The translations under genes and the position numbers were made by a program. Below, piece by piece: positions 25,260-33,185 of a stretch of DNA of 64,000 nt. Origin of the DNA: Actinobacteria bacterium IMCC26077 (GTDB taxonomy: Bacteria; Actinomycetota; Actinomycetes; Nanopelagicales; Nanopelagicaceae); contig CP015606.1 of assembly GCA_002284915.1 (NCBI GenBank), forward strand, positions 1-64,000, given 5' to 3'. The notes under the pieces were generated by a model, which worked only from the letters and a program-made list of their open reading frames with translations, ran no database searches and was not told where the DNA came from. Position 1 is the stretch's first letter. Every line of letters begins with the position of its first letter.

Positions 25260-28115
25260 TTACTTACTCTGATTCTGAGCCCTGATCGCATCATTGATTG
25301 CCTGCTTCAACGCATCCTGCGCTTTGCCATATGCAGCAAAGTTGCCCTTTACGAGAGCTGCTTGCGCCTCAGAGAGGGCCTGCTTTGCGCGTTGGAGCGC
25401 ATCAGCAAGGCTCTGTCCCGCAGTGGTGGTGTTTGAATTTCCATCACCTGAAACGACGCCTGATGAGCTCTGCCCCGAATCGCCTCCGAATACTTGATCG
25501 AGCGCTCCTTTGAGCGTATCCGAGAATCCGATTTGGTCACCGAAAGAGACCAGCACCTTCTGCAGGAGTGGGTATGCAGCTGTGTTTGATGTCGCGCGGA
25601 CATAGACCGGTTGCACATAGAGAAGGCCACCACCGACCGGAAGTGTGAGGAGATTGCCAAGTTCAACATTGGACCCACCTTGACGTAACAAGGAGAGCGA
25701 TGTTGCTACCTCTGGCTTAGCCTCGAAGTTTGATGAGACCTGCGATGGTCCTGCGATATTTGTGCTTCGTTGCAATTGGAGAACTTTGATCTTTCCATAG
25801 TTAGGGCCAGGGTCAGCCGTCACTGCGACGAAAGCGGCGAGGTTCTCACGACCACCGCGAGGAACGAAAGGTGTAGTCAATGAGAAGGCTTCCTTCTCTT
25901 CGCCAGGTATCTTAAGCGTTAAGTAATACGGTGGTTGTGCGCTTGCATTTCCACCAAAAGTTGATGGGTCTCGCGGCACGCGCCAGAAATCCTGTCCACC
26001 ATAGAACGCAGTCGCATTCTGAACGTGATACGAGCTCAAAATATCGCGCTGCACGCGGAAGATATCTTCTGGATAGCGAAGGTGCGTAATTAAATCCTTC
26101 GAAATCGCACTCTTCTCTTTCAAGGTTCCAGGGAATGCCTTAGACCAAGTAGCGAGCACCGGATCTTTATCGTCCCACTTGTAGAGCGTGACGGTGCCAT
26201 CGTATGCATCGACCGTCGCTTTTACCGAGTTCCGGATGTAATTAATCGATGAATCGCGTTGCGCAGTAATGGCATTGGAATTGGTTGTCAACGCATCAGC
26301 AGTTGATGCTGAGAGATTTACCTTCCGTGAATATGGGTAACCAGCGCTTGTGGTGTAGCCATCGACTACCCAGAGCACTCGCCCACCTACCACTGTGGGG
26401 TATGGGTCGCCATCGAGAGTTAACCAGGGAGCAACCTTTGCTACTCGCTCACGAGGATTACGTTCAAAGAGGATTTTCGACTCTGAATTAATCAAGCTGG
26501 AGAGAAGAATCCGTTGTTCCTGATACTTAATGGCGAAGACCGCACGAGCAAAGAGATTTCCGATGGGAACGCCGCCCTTACCGGTGTAGGTATACGTCTT
26601 CGCACCACTGGGAGAGGCATCATCGGGATAGTCGAACTCCACCGGCGAATCTGAGTTCTTGCCGCCAATAATCGAATAATCTGGAACGTTCTCACCGAAG
26701 TAGATCCGTGGTTGGAAATCACCAAGAGTCTTCGTTGGTGGGATATCACCCAAGAAGAAGTTAGGTTTGCCATCGGCATCTCGCGTATTGCCATACGCCC
26801 CAACAAAGCCGAAACCGTGGGTGTAAACGAGGTGGTCGTTGATCCAGTTCCGGTTCGGATTTCCCTCGATATTCAATTCGCGTACCGCAACCACTGCATC
26901 ACGTACTTTGCCATTGACTACATAGCGATCAACATCAAGTGATTCAGGGAATGTGTAGTACGGCTTAATTTGCTGTAGCTGACGGAAAGTCGGCGAAATA
27001 ACATTTGGGTCCATCAAACGGATGTTGTTGATGGTCTCTACATCCTTAGCTAACTGGCCAGGGGCGGTATTTACTGTCGCGGCGTATTCGACGATTTCCG
27101 TCTTATCAATTCCATATGCGGCGCGAGTAGCTTCGATATTTCGCTCGATATACGGCGCTTCTTTTGTCGATTCGCTCGGTTTAACCTGGAATTGTTGAAT
27201 CGCAGCAGGATACAAGCCAGAAATCACTACAGAGCTAATTGCCAACAGCGCGACGCCAGCCCCAGGAAGTTGCCATGACTTTCGGAAGATATTTGCAAAG
27301 AAGAGGAGAGAGCAGATTACCGCGATGCCAGCGAGTATCGCCTTTGCTGGGAGGACGGCATTGACATCGGTGTATGTCAGACCGGTGATGATTCGATCAT
27401 CTTTCAAGGCGAGCGCATATCGGTCGAACCAATACGCAACCGCTTTAGCCAGGACGATGAATCCGAGGAGAACGGAGAGTTGGACTCTGGCAGCGACTGT
27501 TGTTCGATCGCCAGGGCCTTGTGGACGAATTCCCCCATATAGGTAGTGGACTACTGCCGCAGCGAGCAGGCCGATGATGATGGTGGAGATAAACCAACCG
27601 ATTAACGCTTGGTAGAACGGTAACTTGAATGCAAAGAAGGAGATGTCGAGATTAAATTGCGGATCTTTCTCTCCAAAAGGTGTGGCGTTCTTCCAGACCA
27701 ACCAGGGACGCCACAATTGAGAGCCCGCTGAGCCGGCGAAGTAGAAGATGGCGAGCGAGCCACCAATCACAGCTACCTTTTTAATCGGCTCGATTTGAGA
27801 GCGATATCTCTCTAATGAATCTGTTTCGATACTAAGGGGCGCAAAGACAGGGCGTGCGCGATAGGCAATTAATACGTTCGCGATGACCAAGAGCGCAGTT
27901 AATCCACCGGTGAGAAGGAAGAGGGTTGCGCGGGTGAAGAAGGTGGTCTGCCAAACTTCCAAGTAACCGACTGATCGGAACCAGAGGAAGTCGGCGTAGA
28001 AGCCACTGAGGCTGACGGCGACCACTCCGAGAACTACCAGAATCGAAATCGTTAGGGGAAGGGCGCTGCGGCGACCACTTCGAGGACCATTTGCCATTGG
28101 CATAGAGAACGTCAT
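25260..28115 (-). CDS. UPF0182 family membrane protein
   Basis: 951-residue protein with about seven N-terminal transmembrane helices (first 300 residues), a large outer domain (FGFVGAYGN, EFDYPDD, FYGGQDFWRVPRDP) and a C-terminal low-complexity Ser/Gly and Ala/Gln-rich tail. The biochemical role of UPF0182 is unknown. It corresponds to M. tuberculosis Rv3193c and, as there, lies next to the PDZ/Lon-like protease. TAACCT six bases before the ATG at 28115 supports this start. Confidence 0.92.
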   Translation of the reverse strand: MTFSMPMANGPRSGRRSALPLTISILVVLGVVAVSLSGFYADFLWFRSVGYLEVWQTTFFTRATLFLLTGGLTALLVIANVLIAYRARPVFAPLSIETDSLERYRSQIEPIKKVAVIGGSLAIFYFAGSAGSQLWRPWLVWKNATPFGEKDPQFNLDISFFAFKLPFYQALIGWFISTIIIGLLAAAVVHYLYGGIRPQGPGDRTTVAARVQLSVLLGFIVLAKAVAYWFDRYALALKDDRIITGLTYTDVNAVLPAKAILAGIAVICSLLFFANIFRKSWQLPGAGVALLAISSVVISGLYPAAIQQFQVKPSESTKEAPYIERNIEATRAAYGIDKTEIVEYAATVNTAPGQLAKDVETINNIRLMDPNVISPTFRQLQQIKPYYTFPESLDVDRYVVNGKVRDAVVAVRELNIEGNPNRNWINDHLVYTHGFGFVGAYGNTRDADGKPNFFLGDIPPTKTLGDFQPRIYFGENVPDYSIIGGKNSDSPVEFDYPDDASPSGAKTYTYTGKGGVPIGNLFARAVFAIKYQEQRILLSSLINSESKILFERNPRERVAKVAPWLTLDGDPYPTVVGGRVLWVVDGYTTSAGYPYSRKVNLSASTADALTTNSNAITAQRDSSINYIRNSVKATVDAYDGTVTLYKWDDKDPVLATWSKAFPGTLKEKSAISKDLITHLRYPEDIFRVQRDILSSYHVQNATAFYGGQDFWRVPRDPSTFGGNASAQPPYYLTLKIPGEEKEAFSLTTPFVPRGGRENLAAFVAVTADPGPNYGKIKVLQLQRSTNIAGPSQVSSNFEAKPEVATSLSLLRQGGSNVELGNLLTLPVGGGLLYVQPVYVRATSNTAAYPLLQKVLVSFGDQIGFSDTLKGALDQVFGGDSGQSSSGVVSGDGNSNTTTAGQSLADALQRAKQALSEAQAALVKGNFAAYGKAQDALKQAINDAIRAQNQSK

Positions 28116-28121
28116 GGGGCG

Positions 28122-28127
28122 AGGTTA
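28122..28127 (-). promoter_or_regulatory. -10 TAACCT, leaderless promoter of UPF0182 gene
   Basis: TAACCT six bases before the ATG at 28115. Confidence 0.5.
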
Positions 28128-28212
28128 CCCAGTTCGGATACCAGGTGCTAACTCGGGAAGATTACGGGAGGCTGAGAGAAACCTTTCGGAAAATGTCCGA
28201 AATGTTGGGCAG

Positions 28213-29277
28213 CTAGCCGCACATTGGAAGTCGTTCCGGATCCTTTTCTCGGAGGACTGAAATAGCCTCAGTAAGCGTATCCACTGGCACGACTTGTAAT
28301 CCACGAGGAATATGGCGGATATCAGGACAGTTGAGCGATGGGGCGATAAAGAGCGTGGCGCCTTCACGAGCTGCGCCAATGAGCTTCTCTTCGATGCCGC
28401 CAATTGGCCCCACATCGCCATTCGGTTCGATCGTTCCAGTACCCGCGATATTTCGACCGCGGACTAAATCTTCTGCTTCGAGCTTCTCAATCATCGCTAG
28501 AGAAAAGATCAAGCCGGCACTTGGGCCGCCGATATTCTTCAAATTGATTTTCACTGTGAATGGTAAGTCGTATTTCTCAGATATATAGAGACCGATGAAA
28601 TTAATCGTCTTGCCGTTACTACGTGGATTCCCTGAATTTTCACCATCACGATTCGCTGGGGCGCGACCAATCGTAATTGGGATAACTATCGCTTTCCCAT
28701 CACGGATTATTCCTAGCTCAACTTTCTTGGATCGAGTTTTTGCAAGTAACGACTTGAGCTTTGCCGAAGTAGTTAACTTCGTCCCCTCGAAAGAGATTAA
28801 CTGATCACCCTTTCGGAGAATTTTCTTGTTTGGAGATAACTCAGTGAACCCTCTAATAATTAATCTTTCGCTGTAAGGGATTTCCAGATATCGAAGAGCA
28901 GCTAGTTGTGCCGAAAGTTGGGAGCTCTTCATTTCGGCGACACTTTCCTTAGTAACTTTTGCCGGGTCTGTTCCCTGAGGATAGAAAACCTCGCGTGGTT
29001 GTACTGAGCGCTCGCCATCAATCCATGCACGTAATAGCTCGAAAGTTTGCAGGTGCGAATTAGGGCTAGTCACCCAAATGCTGGTGAGGTTGAGTTTTCC
29101 TTTGGTAGGAAATGTCTCGCTACCAACAATCTCGAGCAACGGCTTTCCTTTTACCTTGCCCAAGGTGTCATTTGGCGTTCCCGGTTCGACAAGCACGTAT
29201 GGGAGTGGGGCAGCTAGTCCAAGTATGAGAAGTAGCGCAATCCAGAGAAGCTGGAAGCGAGTACCTCTTCGAATCAT
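28213..29277 (-). CDS. PDZ and Lon-like protease (YlbL/Rv3194c type)
   Basis: 354-residue membrane-anchored protease. There is one N-terminal transmembrane helix (about 9-30), a PDZ domain in the middle (ILRKGDQLISFEGTKL) and a C-terminal Lon S16 domain with the catalytic Ser in GGPSAGLIFSLAMIE and Lys in GGIEEKLIGAAREG. It should act on the outer face of the membrane. Its ATG overlaps the small membrane-protein stop by four bases, so they are co-translated. Confidence 0.93.
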   Translation of the reverse strand: MIRRGTRFQLLWIALLLILGLAAPLPYVLVEPGTPNDTLGKVKGKPLLEIVGSETFPTKGKLNLTSIWVTSPNSHLQTFELLRAWIDGERSVQPREVFYPQGTDPAKVTKESVAEMKSSQLSAQLAALRYLEIPYSERLIIRGFTELSPNKKILRKGDQLISFEGTKLTTSAKLKSLLAKTRSKKVELGIIRDGKAIVIPITIGRAPANRDGENSGNPRSNGKTINFIGLYISEKYDLPFTVKINLKNIGGPSAGLIFSLAMIEKLEAEDLVRGRNIAGTGTIEPNGDVGPIGGIEEKLIGAAREGATLFIAPSLNCPDIRHIPRGLQVVPVDTLTEAISVLREKDPERLPMCG

Positions 29278-29483
29278 GGTTTCTGCTCGTTCTTCTGATC
29301 TCTCTTATCCTGCTCGCGCTTGGCTTCACGACCATCCTTGGCAAAAGCAGAACGAAACGTCTCGTATTCAGCAATGGACTTGTAGGTGTTCTGACGGCGT
29401 TTAGCCGCAATCGACCACCAGACATAGAGCAGCGCGCCTGAACAGGCGACGAGGGGAATTAGCCACCACACTAATGCGGACAC
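29274..29483 (-). CDS. small single-helix membrane protein
   Basis: 69-residue protein: a hydrophobic helix (about 4-26, WWLIPLVACSGALLYVWW), then a charged tail with a YxxF/R motif (SIAEYETFRSAF). Proteins with this helix-and-tail pattern commonly precede the PDZ/Lon protease in actinobacteria. The GTG start has TACCCT six bases before it, so this gene probably opens a leaderless two-gene operon. Confidence 0.75.
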   Translation of the reverse strand: MSALVWWLIPLVACSGALLYVWWSIAAKRRQNTYKSIAEYETFRSAFAKDGREAKREQDKRDQKNEQKP

Positions 29484-29489
29484 CCGCCT

Positions 29490-29495
29490 AGGGTA
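29490..29495 (-). promoter_or_regulatory. -10 TACCCT, leaderless promoter of small membrane protein
   Basis: TACCCT six bases before the GTG at 29483. Confidence 0.5.
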
Positions 29496-29587
29496 ACCAT
29501 TCCCCCTACTTCCCTCCTACTTCGGGAGCGCGACATGAGAAAACCGTGAGAACTGAGCGGGAATACATAATTAGGAATAAATTGGCG

Positions 29588-29613
29588 GGAATAAATAGGT
29601 GCAACCATCGGTT
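29588..29613 (+). promoter_or_regulatory. SigR-type promoter before zincin-like gene
   Basis: GGAAT (29588-29592), 18 bases, GTT (29611-29613), an exact match to the SigR consensus. The start would lie near 29620, giving a leader of about 77 nt with GAGGAGGGG before the ATG at 29698. Confidence 0.65.
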
Positions 29614-29697
29614 TTCAAGAAAGTAGAGCGAGTGGTTGGTTCGTAGAGCGACTAGTTTTAGAGCCCTAAATTTCGAGAGTAACGAGGAGGGGCCGCG

Positions 29698-30879
29698 ATG
29701 AGTGAACAACCGGGAGTTGGCGGCTTTGATTTCAGCCAACTCGGCGAGATGCTCTCCCGACTTGGTCGAGCCTTTAGCTCAGGTGGCGATGGCTCCTCCC
29801 TCTCTCCCGAGACTGTCCGCGAACTTGCCAATGTGCGCGATGACGCTGCCATTACCAGCGAATTGCATAATCAATCGCTAGATGCGTTACGCGTAGCAGA
29901 TCTCTGGCTTGATCAGAGCGTTGCCTTCTCTAGCCCCGCGCTACCTGGACAAACGTGGCGCCCTTCGCAATGGGTTGATGGCACCACGTCAACATGGTGT
30001 GCGGTTGTCGAACCGTTGTCGCACTCGTTGGGCAGCGCTGTTGGGAGCGCGCTCTCTTCTGAGGTCGAACCGGCAATGGCTGGGATTTTTGCCCAGATGA
30101 ATGAGATGATGAAAAAAATCGGCGGCATCATGTTTGCAACGCAACTTGGCGAGGCGCTTAAAAGCGCCGCACACTCCGTGACTGGCGCCGGCGATGTTGG
30201 TATTCCACTCATCGATCCTGTCCGCGCAATTTTAATTCCAGAGAATGTGCTCAAGTATGCAGATGGATTAAATATTCCGTTTGGCGAAGTTCTCCACTAC
30301 CTAGCGCTTCGAGAATCAGCGGCAACCCGACTCTTCGCTAATAACCCATGGCTCAAAGAGGCGATCATTGAATCGGTACGCGCATATTCGGCAGGCATTC
30401 ATGTTGATATCCAGAAAGTTCAAGGAGACTTCGAACAATTAAGTGGCGATCCGCAGGCAATCAACGAGGCGATTCAAAATGGTCTCTTCGCTCCCGAAGA
30501 GAGCGAGGCACAGATTGCAGCCCTCAAGAAGTTGGAGCTGCTCATCGCGTTAATTGAGGGATGGATTGACGAGGTAAGCGCTGCTGCTGCCGGCAACCAG
30601 CTGCCGCATATCCAAGCCCTCCGAGAGATGTCGCGCCGTCGTCGTGCGACGGAAGGCCCATTGCAGCGAGTATTTGCCTCACTTCTGGGGCTCGAGGTTT
30701 CACCGCGGCTAGCGCGTGATGCCGCTACTTTCTTTCACACTCAAGGCGCATTACATGGAGTGGAGTATCGAGATAGCTTGTGGGAATCACTCGGCTCACT
30801 TCCACTGGCAGATGAGTTAGCTTCACCGGAGAGTTTCAAAGCTGGTCGAAGCGCACCAGATGATCTCTCCGCCTTGTAA
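29698..30879 (+). CDS. zincin-like metallopeptidase type 2 family protein (DUF2342/Rv3195 type)
   Basis: 393-residue protein of the actinobacterial family annotated as zinc-dependent metalloprotease or F420-associated hydrolase. After a Gly/Ser-rich N terminus there is a helical domain, GIPLIDPVRAILIPENVLKYADG, and then LHYLALRESAATRLFANNPWL, the helix that carries the metal site in relatives. No HExxH is visible there, so catalytic activity is doubtful. A strong GAGGAGGGG ribosome-binding site precedes the ATG. Divergent from the PDZ/Lon gene, as in mycobacteria, and preceded by a SigR-type promoter. Confidence 0.85.
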   Translation: MSEQPGVGGFDFSQLGEMLSRLGRAFSSGGDGSSLSPETVRELANVRDDAAITSELHNQSLDALRVADLWLDQSVAFSSPALPGQTWRPSQWVDGTTSTWCAVVEPLSHSLGSAVGSALSSEVEPAMAGIFAQMNEMMKKIGGIMFATQLGEALKSAAHSVTGAGDVGIPLIDPVRAILIPENVLKYADGLNIPFGEVLHYLALRESAATRLFANNPWLKEAIIESVRAYSAGIHVDIQKVQGDFEQLSGDPQAINEAIQNGLFAPEESEAQIAALKKLELLIALIEGWIDEVSAAAAGNQLPHIQALREMSRRRRATEGPLQRVFASLLGLEVSPRLARDAATFFHTQGALHGVEYRDSLWESLGSLPLADELASPESFKAGRSAPDDLSAL

Positions 30880-31259
30880 AGATTTCAAGAGATTCACCAT
30901 CGAGCACTAAGTTTCACCATCGAGCAATAAATCGTGCAGATCGACTCTCGCGAATTAAATGTGCGGAGGCATTTCGCGGATCGACTCTGCAAATAAATTA
31001 GCGAAGTCCCCGGGGCGCACGTTCACTTATCTGCCTTCCCCTTGCAGATACGCGACCGGTTATCCGAGGACTTCTGGTCGGAAAGTACGGGTAGTCAGCA
31101 AAAGAATCAAGCCGGGAGTTCCTCCCGACCTGCCAAGAAAATAATTTCTCCACTCATTTCAACGAGCTTTTCATCTACAACTCTCGCCAAAATGTCGGAG
31201 CGCTAATCTTTGAAATTTTTCGCGTCGACAGCAATAAAAATTTTCATTGATAGTTCGGC

Positions 31260-31430
31260 TGTGGATTACTTCGCGAGTGTTGTGCACAGTGGCGCTGAGG
31301 TTGTGGATAGCGCAATCACTCTCACAATCTGATGGCGAGGCAAGTCGCCTAATTGGCTCCTCGTTCGAGAATAAAGTAGCGATGTTCTACACAGGCATGG
31401 CTCCCCTGATTTTCCACAGGCAGTGGATAA
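31260..31430. promoter_or_regulatory. cluster of five DnaA-box-like sites
   Basis: TGTGGATTA (31260-31268), TTGTGCACA (31280-31288), TTGTGGATA (31301-31309), TTTTCCACA (31410-31418) and AGTGGATAA (31422-31430). In one orientation or the other each is one mismatch from TTATCCACA or TTGTCCACA. The last overlaps the -10 of the next gene. Confidence 0.6.
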
Positions 31431-31433
31431 CGT
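31428..31433 (+). promoter_or_regulatory. -10 TAACGT, leaderless promoter of metallopeptidase gene
   Basis: TAACGT six bases before the ATG at 31440; it overlaps the last DnaA-box-like site. Confidence 0.48.
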
Positions 31434-31439
31434 GGCGCT

Positions 31440-32087
31440 ATGGCGCGAGAGAATCCCGAGATGAGTAGACGGTTACCCTCCGGTTCCCCCGCCAAAGACC
31501 CCCGGACTCCCAACGGCGCTGGGCTGATTCAAGGGGACCTCTTCCCCCGAATGGCACCCGATGGACGCGATATTGGCCTGATCATCGAGGTCCGGCGGAG
31601 CACCCGGCGGAAGAAGACGATCGAGGCCTACCGAAATGGCGAGAAGGTGATCGTCTCGATACCGGCAAGAATGAGCCAACGTGAGGCGAACCAAGTTGTC
31701 GATGAGATGGTGAAGAAGATTTTGCATGACGAGAGCGTGCCCAACAAGGAGCAGCTCTTCGCACGCGCCCAACTTCTCAATCACAAATACCTTGACGGTA
31801 AGGCAGTTCCAGTATCGGTCGAATGGTCTTCTCGAATGTCGCGAATATGGGGAGCATGCACGATTGAAGACCGAACGATTCGAATCTCCGATCGCCTTCG
31901 CGATGCTCCGGAATATGCGCTCGATTATCTACTTCTGCACGAGTTGATTCACATCCTGGTTCCTGGACATGGACCAGAATTCAAGGCGCTACTCAATCGA
32001 TATCCGGAGTTAGCGCGCGCCGAAGGATATTTTGAGGGTCGGACCCATCGCCCAAGTGGAGAGTTTGACCAGCTTTTTGATGAGTAA
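31440..32087 (+). CDS. YgjP/SprT-like metallopeptidase (DUF45)
   Basis: 215-residue protein. The zinc site is LLLHELIHILVPGHGPEF (HExxH and a downstream His), placed after the family segment VEWSSRMSRIWGACTIEDRT. Substrates of these small metalloproteases are unknown. The ATG at 31440 is supported by TAACGT six bases before it; a second ATG at 31461 is possible. It overlaps the ThiF-like gene by eight bases. Confidence 0.85.
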   Translation: MARENPEMSRRLPSGSPAKDPRTPNGAGLIQGDLFPRMAPDGRDIGLIIEVRRSTRRKKTIEAYRNGEKVIVSIPARMSQREANQVVDEMVKKILHDESVPNKEQLFARAQLLNHKYLDGKAVPVSVEWSSRMSRIWGACTIEDRTIRISDRLRDAPEYALDYLLLHELIHILVPGHGPEFKALLNRYPELARAEGYFEGRTHRPSGEFDQLFDE

Positions 32088-33066
32088 GCAGCTAATTAAT
32101 CATCCAACGACGATAAATAGAGTGCGAATTCGAACTGGTGTCGTAATTATTGATCGAGGTAGCGATATCTATGTCGGTCATCTCCAAAAACATCTGATTT
32201 TCTCTGAGCGCGGTTTATTACCGATACTGCGTCAACTTCGAGAGTGGAGCGCAATCGATGTTTTACTCGCCACTGAGCTCGAACAACCTGAGAAGATCTT
32301 CGAAGTCATTGCACGTCTTGATGATGTTGGCTTGATTGAACGGTCTCCAGAATTAGCGCTTAACAGAGAGCTCGTGATAAGTCAGATGAACGAGGTAGGA
32401 GCTCTGCTTGCACCAATCTTGCTCGATTATGGATTCGAGGTAAGTACCTTGGATTTACGAAGTGCAACCACTTCAGATATTCGTGGCGCATACCTTCGGA
32501 TGTCCGATATCGGGGAGCCGATGAGTGAAGTTCTCCTCGCACAACGACGAGAATTGATCAATAGCGGGCATCGGCTAAATAAAAAGTATTACGAGAGTTC
32601 TTCGCATCAAAGTGAAAAACTCTCTCGAAAATTAGTGATTCTCACCTCCTACCCCGAGCCGGAATTAATTGCTTCACTGATGGCGGAGGGATGCGAATAC
32701 TTTGCTGTGCTTGCTACTCCGTTTGGTGCTCTGTTGGGTCCATATGTAAAGCCAGGAATCACACCCTGCTTTTATTGCGTCGAACTTGGACGAAGTGATC
32801 TCGATCCGCAATGGCAGAAAATAGCGGCCACTCTCTTCATGGAACGCAACCAGCCCGTCGCGAGAACCTCTGCACTCCTTGCAGTGGCGACGCTCGCTGA
32901 GCAACTCATCCCACTTCTGGAGAGTGAAATTTCTCACGACCGGCTCGCTTACACCGATTCGCTCCTCTTCGATAGGGAGATTAAATCCGGGCGCGAGCCA
33001 TCGATTCGCAGCTCGCGCCAGGTGTGGAGCGCCCATCCAGCATGCTCCTGTCACTGGGGGCGCTAA
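32080..33066 (+). CDS. ThiF/TOMM-like protein (Rv3196 position)
   Basis: 328-residue protein. The middle has GITPCFYCVELGRSDLDPQW, like the Cys-containing segment of cyclodehydratase-type leader-binding proteins, and the C terminus ends HPACSCHWGR, a conserved HPxCxC end in that group. The N-terminal part (RIRTGVVIIDRGSDIYVG) may be a winged-helix peptide-binding domain. No precursor peptide or YcaO gene is near, so a role in peptide modification is not shown. The ATG at 32080 overlaps the metallopeptidase stop. Confidence 0.6.
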   Translation: MSKQLINHPTTINRVRIRTGVVIIDRGSDIYVGHLQKHLIFSERGLLPILRQLREWSAIDVLLATELEQPEKIFEVIARLDDVGLIERSPELALNRELVISQMNEVGALLAPILLDYGFEVSTLDLRSATTSDIRGAYLRMSDIGEPMSEVLLAQRRELINSGHRLNKKYYESSSHQSEKLSRKLVILTSYPEPELIASLMAEGCEYFAVLATPFGALLGPYVKPGITPCFYCVELGRSDLDPQWQKIAATLFMERNQPVARTSALLAVATLAEQLIPLLESEISHDRLAYTDSLLFDREIKSGREPSIRSSRQVWSAHPACSCHWGR

Positions 33067-33071
33067 CTCTT

Positions 33072-33168
33072 TTTGCCTGAGTTGGAATTCGGAACCCGGG
33101 AACGGGTCGAGCGGGATAGCTTGTTGAGCTGGTCGAGAGCTCTTTCAACTCGCATCCCGTCAGGCAAA
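33072..33168 (+). ncRNA. candidate structured RNA (three-way junction)
   Basis: A 9-bp outer stem TTTGCCTGA (33072-33080) / TCAGGCAAA (33160-33168) encloses a hairpin ACCCG-GGAA-CGGGT (33094-33107) with a GNRA loop, and a second arm CGGGAT (33112-33117) / ATCCCG (33154-33159) that continues into GTT/AAC and GAGCT (33126-33130) / AGCTC (33138-33142). It fills most of the gap between the ThiF-like and ABC1 kinase genes, ending 17 bases before the kinase ATG. No known RNA family recognised. Confidence 0.45.
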
Positions 33169-33185
33169 GCAGAAGAATTGGGCAC

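Larger units (their letters stand above)
30880..31439. other. 560-bp intergenic region with hairpins and DnaA boxes
   Basis: No convincing gene. It starts with two copies of TTTCACCATCGAGCA (30892-30926). Hairpins follow at 31028-31050 (TATCTGC and GCAGATA) and 31113-31127 (CGGGAG, TTC, CTCCCG). An AT-rich inverted repeat (AAATTTTT, AAAAATTT) lies near 31213-31243, followed by the DnaA-box cluster and the promoter of the metallopeptidase gene. Confidence 0.6.

Noticed and set aside
30959-31144. 60-residue open frame in the intergenic region
   Set aside because: No ribosome-binding site or -10 at the right spacing, unusual composition, and it covers hairpins.
31213-31430. Chromosomal origin of replication
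   Set aside because: The DnaA boxes and AT-rich repeat are suggestive, but dnaA, dnaN, gyrB and rpmH are absent and genes to the right are mostly on the minus strand, opposite to the usual pattern.
33099-33125. Third SigR promoter (GGAAC-N19-GTT) before the ABC1 kinase
   Set aside because: One base and the spacing differ from the consensus, and the bases take part in the proposed RNA stems.
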